Source: Deltaproteobacteria bacterium UBA2221
GTDB lineage: Bacteria; Desulfobacterota; Syntrophorhabdia; Syntrophorhabdales; WCHB1-27
Direction: 5' to 3'
DNA: 49,860 bases
NCBI GenBank assembly: GCA_002328485.1
Contig: DCUF01000083.1
Location: forward strand, 1 to 49,860
A program made the position numbers and the translations under genes. This document shows, piece after piece, positions 18,397-25,202 of the stretch (positions within the stretch are counted from its first letter, which is position 1; each line of letters begins with the position of its first letter). The notes under the pieces are model-generated. The model saw nothing but the letters and a program-made list of their open reading frames with translations, was not told the DNA's origin and made no database searches.

Positions 18397-19227
18397 CTAC
18401 CCCTTCCCGGTCAGCAGGCTCTTGAGCCTGTGGACTAAAGACCGTTTGACATGGACGCAGAGGTAGAGATCGCCGCGGTGCCCAGAGGGGTCTTCTGCCC
18501 CCATGCCTTTCAGCCGCAGGACCTGTCCTTCCGTAACGCCTGCCGGCACACTGATTGTCACCTGCCGCATCGTGTCCGGGTCCGTGTAACGCACCTTGCC
18601 GCCCATCTCGGCCTGCTGAGGTAGGATGTCTATTGATCCCTTACGATCCGCCGATTGGGTTCCGCCCGAGGCGCCTAACATGCTTCGTATGAGATAGCGC
18701 ACGGCTGAGCTGGCGAGCCTCCCCAACAGACCGGTTCCAATCGACCCCACGTCTTGGCCAACTTCCCCTTGCGTCCTGCCCGAGGTCTGGTGCTGCCCTG
18801 GCCTCATAATGATGAACTTGCCGAACACCCCCGGCCTACTGAATTGGTAGGTTCGGTAGGTACTCCCGTAAGAATCGCGAAAAACCTCGTCAAAGCTTCT
18901 GAAGCCGAAGGCTCGTGCCATCTCCTCGAATATCTGGTTGATGTCGGAACCCCTGAAGATATCTTGGTCGGAATACCCTTGACGGAACCGGTCATAGGCA
19001 GATGAACCAAATTCGCGCCGCAATGAGTCGTATCGCTGCCTTTTCATCGGGTCCGATAAAACGGCGTAGGCCTCGTTAATTTCCTTCATCCGCTCTACCG
19101 CCGTCGGGTCCCCGCTATTTCTGTCGGGGTGATACTCAAACGCCAGCTTGCGATAGGCATCTTTTATGGATGCCCCGGAGGCACTCCGTTCTAGACCCAG
19201 GACTTGGTAGTAATCTTTGTCGCCCAT
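18397..19227 (-). CDS. J-domain co-chaperone (DnaJ/CbpA-like)
   Basis: About 276 residues from the ATG at 19227 (MGDKDYYQVLGL). The J domain covers about 1-70 with the HPD tripeptide in YHPDRN, which stimulates DnaK. A Gly/Phe-rich linker follows (to about 100). A shortened C-terminal substrate-binding region (QVTISVPAGVTEGQVLRLKG, GDLYLCVHVK) contains one barrel motif where full DnaJ/CbpA has two. The zinc-finger domain is absent. An ATG at 19251 would overlap the queC stop; the 19227 start keeps the canonical J-domain N terminus and has a weak AGG site. Fourth from the end of the queuosine-linked operon's upstream genes, between queC and a Cys-rich gene. Confidence 0.82.
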   Translation of the reverse strand: MGDKDYYQVLGLERSASGASIKDAYRKLAFEYHPDRNSGDPTAVERMKEINEAYAVLSDPMKRQRYDSLRREFGSSAYDRFRQGYSDQDIFRGSDINQIFEEMARAFGFRSFDEVFRDSYGSTYRTYQFSRPGVFGKFIIMRPGQHQTSGRTQGEVGQDVGSIGTGLLGRLASSAVRYLIRSMLGASGGTQSADRKGSIDILPQQAEMGGKVRYTDPDTMRQVTISVPAGVTEGQVLRLKGMGAEDPSGHRGDLYLCVHVKRSLVHRLKSLLTGKG

Positions 19228-19240
19228 GAATACCTGATAG

Positions 19241-19927
19241 TTATCGCCCATACTGAGTCGGGTCAGACAATCCGGCCTCGGCAAACCCCTTCTTACGCAG
19301 CAGGCAGCTGTCGCACGAACCGCACGCCGACCCCGATTCGGTCGGATCATAGCAGCTATGGGTCAGACCGTAGTCGACACCCAGCTCGACGCCTCGTTGA
19401 ATGATTTGGGCCTTCGTCATATGGATCAGCGGCGTGTGTATCCGTATCCGAAGGGTTCCCTCGACAGCGGCTTTGATGGCCAGATTGGACATATTCTCAA
19501 AGGCCTTGATATATTCCGGCCGGCAATCGGGGTAACCCGAATAGTCCACGGCAGTGACACCAATAAATAGGTCCGCCGCCTGAAGGACCTCAGCCCAGGC
19601 CAAGGCGTAGGAAAGAAAGATGGTGTTTCTCGCAGGGACATAGGTCACCGGGATCGATCCTTCAATGTCGTCCGCGGTCCGGTCCTTGGGGACATCGATG
19701 TCAGCGGTCAGCGCCGAGCCGCCGAGCCGACCCAATTCGATATTCAATATAAGGTGTTCCTTCGCCCCGTTTAGAGCCGCCACCCGCGCCGCCGCATCAA
19801 GCTCGATCTCGTGACGCTGACCGTATCGAAAACTCAAAGCAAAGATCTCATAACCTTCGTGTCTGGCGATGGCCATGGTGGTAGTAGAATCTATTCCACC
19901 GCTCGACAGAACAACCGCCTTTTTCAT
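19241..19927 (-). CDS. queC: 7-cyano-7-deazaguanine (preQ0) synthase
   Basis: A 228-residue QueC. The N-terminal PP-loop VVLSSGGIDSTT binds ATP. The family motifs VTYVPARNTIFLSYA and GVTAVDYSGYPDCRPEY follow. The C-terminal zinc site is HSCYDPTESGSACGSCDSC. QueC converts 7-carboxy-7-deazaguanine to preQ0 with ATP and ammonia during queuosine biosynthesis. It lies 23 bases after a YhhQ-type queuosine-precursor transporter, so synthesis and salvage are encoded together. The stop overlaps an alternative start of the J-domain gene. Full length, all key residues visible. Confidence 0.96.
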   Translation of the reverse strand: MKKAVVLSSGGIDSTTTMAIARHEGYEIFALSFRYGQRHEIELDAAARVAALNGAKEHLILNIELGRLGGSALTADIDVPKDRTADDIEGSIPVTYVPARNTIFLSYALAWAEVLQAADLFIGVTAVDYSGYPDCRPEYIKAFENMSNLAIKAAVEGTLRIRIHTPLIHMTKAQIIQRGVELGVDYGLTHSCYDPTESGSACGSCDSCLLRKKGFAEAGLSDPTQYGR

Positions 19928-19950
19928 GATCTCATCCTCGCATGATGGGG

Positions 19951-20652
19951 CTAATCCGCAAAAAGGAGCGGATTGAACCGTGTATCCCGATCATAAACAT
20001 CCACGCCCTCTCGCCGTTTGAGGGACCCAACGATCTTGTAGGTAAGGGGCGTGGCGGCCGCCTCATAGAGACACTTGACGAGCCACTGGGTACCCACAGC
20101 AGAAAGAAGGACGGGAAAAGGGATGGTGCCCGCAAAAGCGAGCGTCATGAAGACAAAGGAGTCGAGACCCTGGCCGACAAGTGTCGACCCTATGGTTCTG
20201 GTCCACAGCCACCTCCCCTTTGTGGCGACCTTCATCTTTGCAAGAACTATGGAATTGGCGAACTCGCCCACCAGATATGCGCTAAAAGACGCCCCGAGCA
20301 GCCGGGGAGTATATCCAAGGATCCGCTCGTAAGACGCCTGTCCGTCCCAGAAGGGGGCGGAAGGCAATATCTGCCCCAGCCAAACTGCGAGCACGACGAT
20401 CATGTTGCAGAAGAAGCCGAGCCATATGACCTTGCGCGCCCGGCTGTACCCATACACCTCGGTAAGGACGTCACCGAACAGGTAGCTCAGTGGGAAGATG
20501 ATCACACCGGCCGGCATTACAAGCCCGAAAATGGTGATGAGCTTAACGGCAATGATATTGGAGGTGATCAGGCACGTAATGAATAGTCCGGTGACGGCAA
20601 CAAATATTTGGGAATACCCCTTCTCCCTATCGGGCTTCTTATCCTGTTTCAT
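19951..20652 (-). CDS. yhhQ: Queuosine precursor transporter (YhhQ/VUT family)
   Basis: A 233-residue membrane protein with about six transmembrane segments and family motifs. These include the TSNIIAVKLITIFG opening, PLSYLFGDVLTEVYGY, ARKVIWLGF and STLVGQGLDSFVFM. YhhQ imports 7-deazaguanine precursors (preQ0/preQ1) across the inner membrane. First gene of the operon, with queC next. The 5' leader contains two hairpins (20680-20715) and may be a regulatory RNA. The ATG start has only a weak ribosome-binding site, in line with possible leader control. Confidence 0.9.
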   Translation of the reverse strand: MKQDKKPDREKGYSQIFVAVTGLFITCLITSNIIAVKLITIFGLVMPAGVIIFPLSYLFGDVLTEVYGYSRARKVIWLGFFCNMIVVLAVWLGQILPSAPFWDGQASYERILGYTPRLLGASFSAYLVGEFANSIVLAKMKVATKGRWLWTRTIGSTLVGQGLDSFVFMTLAFAGTIPFPVLLSAVGTQWLVKCLYEAAATPLTYKIVGSLKRREGVDVYDRDTRFNPLLFAD

Positions 20653-20679
20653 TTCAGCTCATTGGGGGGCCGCGTTTTT

Positions 20680-20715
20680 CCGTAGCCCACGGTCGGGGTC
20701 TCGTCACGTAACCCC
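20680..20715 (-). promoter_or_regulatory. Structured leader of yhhQ, possible H-type pseudoknot
   Basis: In the minus-strand transcript a hairpin GGGGT...ACCCC (20715-20695) is followed by CCGT-GGGCT-ACGG (20692-20680). An A-rich stretch and a C-rich run (GGCCCCCC, about 20671-20664) come next, just before the yhhQ start at 20652. The GGGC loop could pair with the GCCC run. The layout recalls small preQ1 pseudoknots, but the conserved preQ1-I core is absent. Confidence 0.3.
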
Positions 20716-20736
20716 TTCACGATCAAGACGGATACT

Positions 20737-20766
20737 ATTCTAAGTCAGAATCAGGCTGTTCAGCAA
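20737..20766 (-). promoter_or_regulatory. Candidate promoter of the yhhQ-queC operon
   Basis: On the minus strand TTGCTG (20766-20761), an 18-bp spacer and TAGAAT (20742-20737). It would give a leader of about 80 nt containing the two hairpins. Confidence 0.35.
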
Positions 20767-20889
20767 GTCCGCCGAGTCTGTGGGATGGCGATGCGGAGGG
20801 TTGTGGCAATCCGGAGGGAGACCCTCCATTCTTCCTGTTTATTTTCTCCACTAAACGCTATAGACTAAACATCTGGCACTGCTCTCTCT

Positions 20890-21936
20890 ATGAACCTTTA
20901 CGATTACGCAGAAGAAAAACATATATCTCTTCGTCGTCTTCTCGATCTCACCCTCTGCACGAATCCGCTGGGGCCCTCCAATAAGGCGAGGACGGCCATG
21001 AGGAAGGTTGTCAGGGAGGTAGGGGTTTTCCCCGACGACAAGGAGCGGTACCTCCGCCGTTTCTTGAGTCGGAAGACAAGCATTTCTGAAGACTCATTTC
21101 TCTTCGGCCACGGCTCCTCCCACATCCTCTCTCTTTGTCTCCAGACTTTCAAACCGCAGTCCGTCAAGGTGTTGCGACCATTGAGCCTCTATCACGCTGC
21201 GCTTCTGGGAAGACTTGGGATCAGGTACGGAGAGCTGACTCTGGTTTACAGCAAAAACGGTTTTGCGGCAGATACGGAGGAACTCCTCTCCGAGGCCTCG
21301 ACAGGGGCGACAATGCTTCTGATGAACCCCCATGATCCCTCTGGCGCGACCATCCCTCTTGAGGCGATGAATGAACTTATGGACGCCGCCGATCGATCTG
21401 GGGGGATGCTGATTGTCGATGAAGCATATATTGAGTACGCTGATCTTCAGTCGGCGGCCGATAGAGCCGCTCGTTCATCCTGCTGCTTGGTGCTCAGAAG
21501 CTTCTCCCTCTTTCACGCGCTGGCAGGCCTTCGAATCGGTTACGGCATTGGTCACCCTTCCCTTATCGCGCGACTGTCGGACATATCTGTGCCGGGATGC
21601 GTCAACAGCATGGCCCTCGCCGCCGCCCGTGCCTCCCTGGGTGACGCGGCATATTGTAGAAGAACCCGCGAATACATAGCCGCGGAGAAAACCTACGTCC
21701 TCGGCAAATTGAAAGGTTTGGCAGGCCTCGTGGTCCATGACACCCCGTGCAACTTTGTTCTCGTCGGTCTCGAAGACGGTAATCGGGATCTGGTCGGCAT
21801 GCTCCTGAACAGCGGTATCGTGGTTGATCCTCTCCAGGAAGCAGAAGGTAAGCGGTGGATACGGGTTCCCATGCAAAGGCGGCCCCAGAACGCCCGGTTT
21901 GTAAAGACCCTCAGGTTCCTCCTTTCCCGTGGCTAA
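20890..21936 (+). CDS. HisC/CobD-like aminotransferase homologue lacking the PLP lysine
   Basis: A 348-residue fold-type I aminotransferase homologue, full length. Visible PLP-site landmarks include LCTNPLGPS, FGHGSSHIL, NPHDPSGA (Asn), IVDEAYIEY (Asp and Tyr) and the C-terminal IRVPMQRRP. In histidinol-phosphate aminotransferases the Schiff-base lysine sits in a TFSKAFGLAGLR-like stretch. Here it reads RSFSLFHALAGLR, with Leu (CTC) at the Lys position (about residue 207). Unless another Lys substitutes, it cannot form the internal aldimine and may be a pseudoenzyme. Divergent from yhhQ; convergent with the TPR gene. No other cobalamin or histidine genes are in the window. Confidence 0.8.
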   Translation: MNLYDYAEEKHISLRRLLDLTLCTNPLGPSNKARTAMRKVVREVGVFPDDKERYLRRFLSRKTSISEDSFLFGHGSSHILSLCLQTFKPQSVKVLRPLSLYHAALLGRLGIRYGELTLVYSKNGFAADTEELLSEASTGATMLLMNPHDPSGATIPLEAMNELMDAADRSGGMLIVDEAYIEYADLQSAADRAARSSCCLVLRSFSLFHALAGLRIGYGIGHPSLIARLSDISVPGCVNSMALAAARASLGDAAYCRRTREYIAAEKTYVLGKLKGLAGLVVHDTPCNFVLVGLEDGNRDLVGMLLNSGIVVDPLQEAEGKRWIRVPMQRRPQNARFVKTLRFLLSRG

Positions 21937-21974
21937 CTACACCTTCGGGCGCCGGTTGGGTCACGCCTTGGCGG

Positions 21975-23537
21975 TCACTCCTTCAGGCTGGCTGCTTTTC
22001 TGACGTCTGCCCCCGCCCTCTCCCGATCCCCCTTTGCGGAGTAGGATCTTGCCCTGGCTTGGTAAGCCAGTGGATCGTCGGGTCTCATGACGATCGCCCT
22101 GGTAAAGTCTACGATGGCAAGGTCGTGCTCATTCTTCTTGGAAAAGATATTCCCCCGCGCCACGTAGAGCAAAGGATTCTCGGGGGCCACCCCGATAGCT
22201 TTGGTGTAGTCACCGATAGCTTCCTCATTAAGCCCTGATTGGGTGTAGGCGAATGCTCGGGCCACCATCATCCGTACGTCCGTAGGTGCCAGGTTGATCG
22301 CGGCTGAATAATCGGCTATCGCCTCTTTGTAGTGGCCCTTTTCAACCTGCATGAGACCGCGCTGATAGTAAGGACGGACATCTTTTGGGTCGATCTCAAT
22401 GGCTTGTCCCAGATCGGTCATGGCGAGATCGTAGTCTTTCAAGCCCTTGTACGACAAGGCCCTTTGATAGTAGACCTCGGAGCTCCTGAGGCCCTTTATG
22501 ATGGCAGCGGAAAAGTCGTCGACGGCGGGGAGGAACTTACCTTTTCGCTGATAGAGGAGGCCGCGCTGATAAAGGGCCTGACTATAGTATGGTCTCAACT
22601 CAATCGCCAGGCCGTAGTCCTGAATCGCCTGGTCAATTTCGTTCAGTTTTTCCCTCGCCATGCCCCGTTTGTAATAGAGTTCCGGCTGATCAGCCTTTAA
22701 CTGCAACGCCTTGTCATAGTCTTTGATTCCCTCCCCCACTCGTTTCAGTTCCACAAGTGAGTCAGCCCTCACTCCGTAGGCTCCAGTATTGGCGGGCTCG
22801 ATCTGGATGGCCTTGTCACAGTCGGCCTGGGCCTCGCTATAGCGTTTCTCGGCAAAGTATAGACGGGCCCGCAGGACGTAGGCGTTGGCCCCTGGGACAT
22901 TGGCCTGTATCGCCGATGTCAGATCCTCCATAGCCTCTTTGTTGCGTCCGAGCTCGACTCTTGCGGCGCCCCTGCCGTAGTAGGCCCCACCGGACGTCCT
23001 ATCCAGCTCAATGACCTTCGTAAAGTCTGAAACAGCGTCGACATGGCGCTTGAGCGCCGCATAGGCAAAGCCCCTCTCGAGGTACAGCTCGACCCGCCCT
23101 GGTGCAATCTCGCCGGATCGGGAGAGATCTGCGATAGCCCGCTCGTACTGCTCCTGCCGGCTAAACAGCACCCCCCGCATAAAAAAGGCATCAGAATGAA
23201 GAGGGTTCAGCTGGATGGATAGGCCCAAATCCTGGATCGCCTGACCGTACTGACCCAGCTTGGAGTAGGCCAAACCTCGGGCGTAGGGTGCATTTGCGTC
23301 AGAAGGGCTATTCTCCATGGCCTTCGTGTATGCCTGGACTGCCTCTTGGTACTGCCCGGCCCTGTAAAAGGTGTTTCCCTGTTCCATGGCGCTCGGAGCG
23401 ACATTGGTAACCTGGTCCGGACGACTCGGTGACAACGCAGGAACTGCCTGGGCCATCGTCAAGGGAACACTATGCACCTGGACCGAAGGGTAAATAGACA
23501 TTAGGAAAATCGCCGCCGCAAGAACACCTGCCCGCAT
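21975..23537 (-). CDS. Secreted tetratricopeptide-repeat protein
   Basis: A 520-residue protein with a signal peptide (MRAGVLAAAIFLMSIYPSVQV). About thirteen 34-residue TPR units follow from residue 50 to near the end, for example AYYGRGAARVELGRNKEAME and VYYQRALSYKGLKDYDLAM. TPR arrays are protein-binding scaffolds and carry no catalytic activity. Export places it in the periplasm or on the outer membrane. The partner cannot be inferred; neither neighbour is linked by operon. Repeat phasing is very regular, with the W-LG-Y-F-A-Y-P pattern visible in most units. Confidence 0.9.
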   Translation of the reverse strand: MRAGVLAAAIFLMSIYPSVQVHSVPLTMAQAVPALSPSRPDQVTNVAPSAMEQGNTFYRAGQYQEAVQAYTKAMENSPSDANAPYARGLAYSKLGQYGQAIQDLGLSIQLNPLHSDAFFMRGVLFSRQEQYERAIADLSRSGEIAPGRVELYLERGFAYAALKRHVDAVSDFTKVIELDRTSGGAYYGRGAARVELGRNKEAMEDLTSAIQANVPGANAYVLRARLYFAEKRYSEAQADCDKAIQIEPANTGAYGVRADSLVELKRVGEGIKDYDKALQLKADQPELYYKRGMAREKLNEIDQAIQDYGLAIELRPYYSQALYQRGLLYQRKGKFLPAVDDFSAAIIKGLRSSEVYYQRALSYKGLKDYDLAMTDLGQAIEIDPKDVRPYYQRGLMQVEKGHYKEAIADYSAAINLAPTDVRMMVARAFAYTQSGLNEEAIGDYTKAIGVAPENPLLYVARGNIFSKKNEHDLAIVDFTRAIVMRPDDPLAYQARARSYSAKGDRERAGADVRKAASLKE

Positions 23538-23775
23538 AGTGTGCTCCTTATGTAGAAGACGTTACTGCCATCACAAGGCCATGACAATCGAGCCTAATCA
23601 GCCCTTGACAAGCTCTAGACGTCGAATTGGACCCACTGAGCCCTATTCTTCAATCTCTCAAGCGCTATGCTGTATTACACCCTGTGTCTCAGAGAAGAGT
23701 CAACCATTACCGTAGACGATCCTCACCAAACGTGTTGGGAGAGAAGCCGGAAGTTCATCCGTCCCCCGAGAACGA

Positions 23776-24264
23776 TCAAAGAAGGGCTTCAAAACGCTCC
23801 TTCAGTTTTCGGCATGTCTCAATCAGATGCTCGGAGATGACTTTGGTCTCAGCCAAAACGGGCATAAAATTGGTATCGCCAAACCAGCGCGGCACCACAT
23901 GAATATGAATGTGTTCTTCGAGACCTGCCCCCGCTGCCCGTCCCATGTTGACCCCCACATTTACGCCTGCAGCATCCACCGTCTCTTTGAGCACTCGCAC
24001 CGAGAGCTTCAGAAGCTTCATCATGTCCATAAGCTCTTCGTCAGTCAAGTCTTCGAGATTGGCCACGTGCCGTTCCGGTACGATCATAACATGGGCGTTC
24101 GAGTAAGGATATTTGTTCATTACCACAAAGGCCTTCCCCTTCTTTGCCACAACGAGGGAGTCCGGGTCGCTCCTATTCCCGGCACACAAGAAACAGCCCT
24201 GTTCTTCCGTACATTTCGTACTGGCTATATACTCCATTCTCCATGGAGCCCATACTCTGTCCAT
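23776..24264 (-). CDS. HIT-family nucleotide hydrolase/phosphorylase
   Basis: A 162-residue histidine-triad protein with the active-site HIHIHVVPRW near residue 118 and the N-terminal WAPWRMEYI typical of Ap4A-phosphorylase-like HIT proteins. CFLC near residue 25 is the first half of the zinc site seen in that group. These enzymes cleave nucleoside phosphoramidates or dinucleoside polyphosphates. The gene is about ten bases downstream of an HNH protein gene on the same strand, probably one operon. Confidence 0.9.
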   Translation of the reverse strand: MDRVWAPWRMEYIASTKCTEEQGCFLCAGNRSDPDSLVVAKKGKAFVVMNKYPYSNAHVMIVPERHVANLEDLTDEELMDMMKLLKLSVRVLKETVDAAGVNVGVNMGRAAGAGLEEHIHIHVVPRWFGDTNFMPVLAETKVISEHLIETCRKLKERFEALL

Positions 24265-24274
24265 GCTATCTTCC

Positions 24275-24778
24275 TTAGAATAAGTAGTCCCTCCAGATCT
24301 CAGGCAGCACCTTGACGTCGGAGCCGAGGCGCAATAGCTGATAGTCCGTGGGCCAATAAGGCTTTCGCCTCGGGAGCATCTCCCTCTCCTCGGGCAGCTT
24401 GTCCCCTTTTCGCAGATTGCAGCGGATGCAAGAAGTTACGATGTTCGTCCATTCTGTGAGGCCTCCCCTTGATCGGGGGATCAGATGATCGCAGGTAAGA
24501 TGCTTCGCTTCGAATTTCTTGCCACAGTACTGGCAGGTAAAGTCATCCCTGATGAAGACGTTTCGCCTTGAAAACTTGACGCCCCTTTTGCCGTTCCTTA
24601 CAAAGTGAAGGAGTCGGATAACGGCCGGCAGCCTCACACTGCGAGATATGCTCTTCACCTCGCGATCGTAGACGCCCAGCACTTCCACCTTCTGCAGAAA
24701 CACCAGCGTAACCGCCTTCTTCCAGGAGACGACGGCAATGGGTTCGAATGTGGTGTTGAGAAGCAGTACCTGTTCCAT
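24275..24778 (-). CDS. HNH endonuclease-domain protein
   Basis: A 167-residue protein. The N-terminal part starts MEQVLLLNTTFEPIAVVSW, as in a widespread housekeeping HNH family. The nuclease centre covers CQYCGKKF, the catalytic CDHLIPRSRGG and the closing NIVTSCIRCN, so the zinc-binding Cys pairs and the His are present. The biological role of this family is not known; it is not linked here to methylase or phage genes. The start ATG lies four bases from a copy of a repeat element (GGGGCGACGTGAGCCCC on this strand) and lacks a normal Shine-Dalgarno sequence; GTGAG inside the repeat is the closest match. Confidence 0.85.
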   Translation of the reverse strand: MEQVLLLNTTFEPIAVVSWKKAVTLVFLQKVEVLGVYDREVKSISRSVRLPAVIRLLHFVRNGKRGVKFSRRNVFIRDDFTCQYCGKKFEAKHLTCDHLIPRSRGGLTEWTNIVTSCIRCNLRKGDKLPEEREMLPRRKPYWPTDYQLLRLGSDVKVLPEIWRDYLF

Positions 24779-24782
24779 TGGT

Positions 24783-24799
24783 GGGGCTCACGTCGCCCC
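24783..24799 (-). repeat. Copy 1 of the 17-bp GGGGCGACGTGAGCCCC element
   Basis: The 17-bp element has a 5-bp inverted stem (GGGGC/GCCCC) around GACGTGA. It sits four bases before the HNH start codon. The next 25 bases (24800-24824) hold another hairpin, CTCCACC-GGC/GCC-GGGTGGAG with one bulged base. Copies 2 and 3 end the inverted repeat described at 24861 and 28237. Confidence 0.8.
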
Positions 24800-24860
24800 C
24801 TCCACCGGCATGAGCCGGGTGGAGCCTCCCCTTCTTGCAGGTCTCCGCCTGCTAAATCAT

Positions 24861-24962
24861 AGGGCTCACGTCGCCCCTTTTGAAAACGGTTCCAGCCGCT
24901 TGAAGGGTTTAAACGTCGTTTCAACGGTTGAAACGGCTCAAACGATTGAACCCCTTGAATCC
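24861..24962 (+). repeat. Left arm of a ~102-bp inverted repeat with 9-bp internal periodicity
   Basis: Starts with GGGCTCACGTCGCCCC (24862-24877), then runs as degenerate 9-mers of the type TTGAAACGG (TTTCAACGG, TTGAAACGG, CTCAAACGA, TTGAACCCC). It includes the near-palindrome GTTTCAACGGTTGAAAC. Aligned without gaps to the reverse complement of 28237-28136, I count about 85 of 102 identical positions. The region 24779-25202 holds no gene apart from this repeat and the ftsH promoter area. Confidence 0.85.
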
Positions 24963-25202
24963 ATGTTCTGACTTCGCGGTCTCCGGGGCCACTCCTTCTT
25001 CAGGCTCACGGGCCGTCCCTGAAACGTACAGTTTTTCCTATTTGATTGTCAAGCTTTTTCAATTACTTAGAATGGTTTCGAGCTCCGTCGTTATGAGGAT
25101 GTTTCTCGGGTCCTCTCGGAGCATGCCATTTTGGCGGTAATGGGCATGGTCAGGAACCGGGAAGGTCTTTCAAAGAGGGGATAACTCTGCTAAAATGTTT
25201 GC

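Noticed and set aside
24878..24963. The 9-bp arrays considered as a CRISPR
   Set aside because: Unit length is 9 bp without spacers of uniform length; direct CRISPR repeats of 23-40 bp are absent and no cas gene is present.
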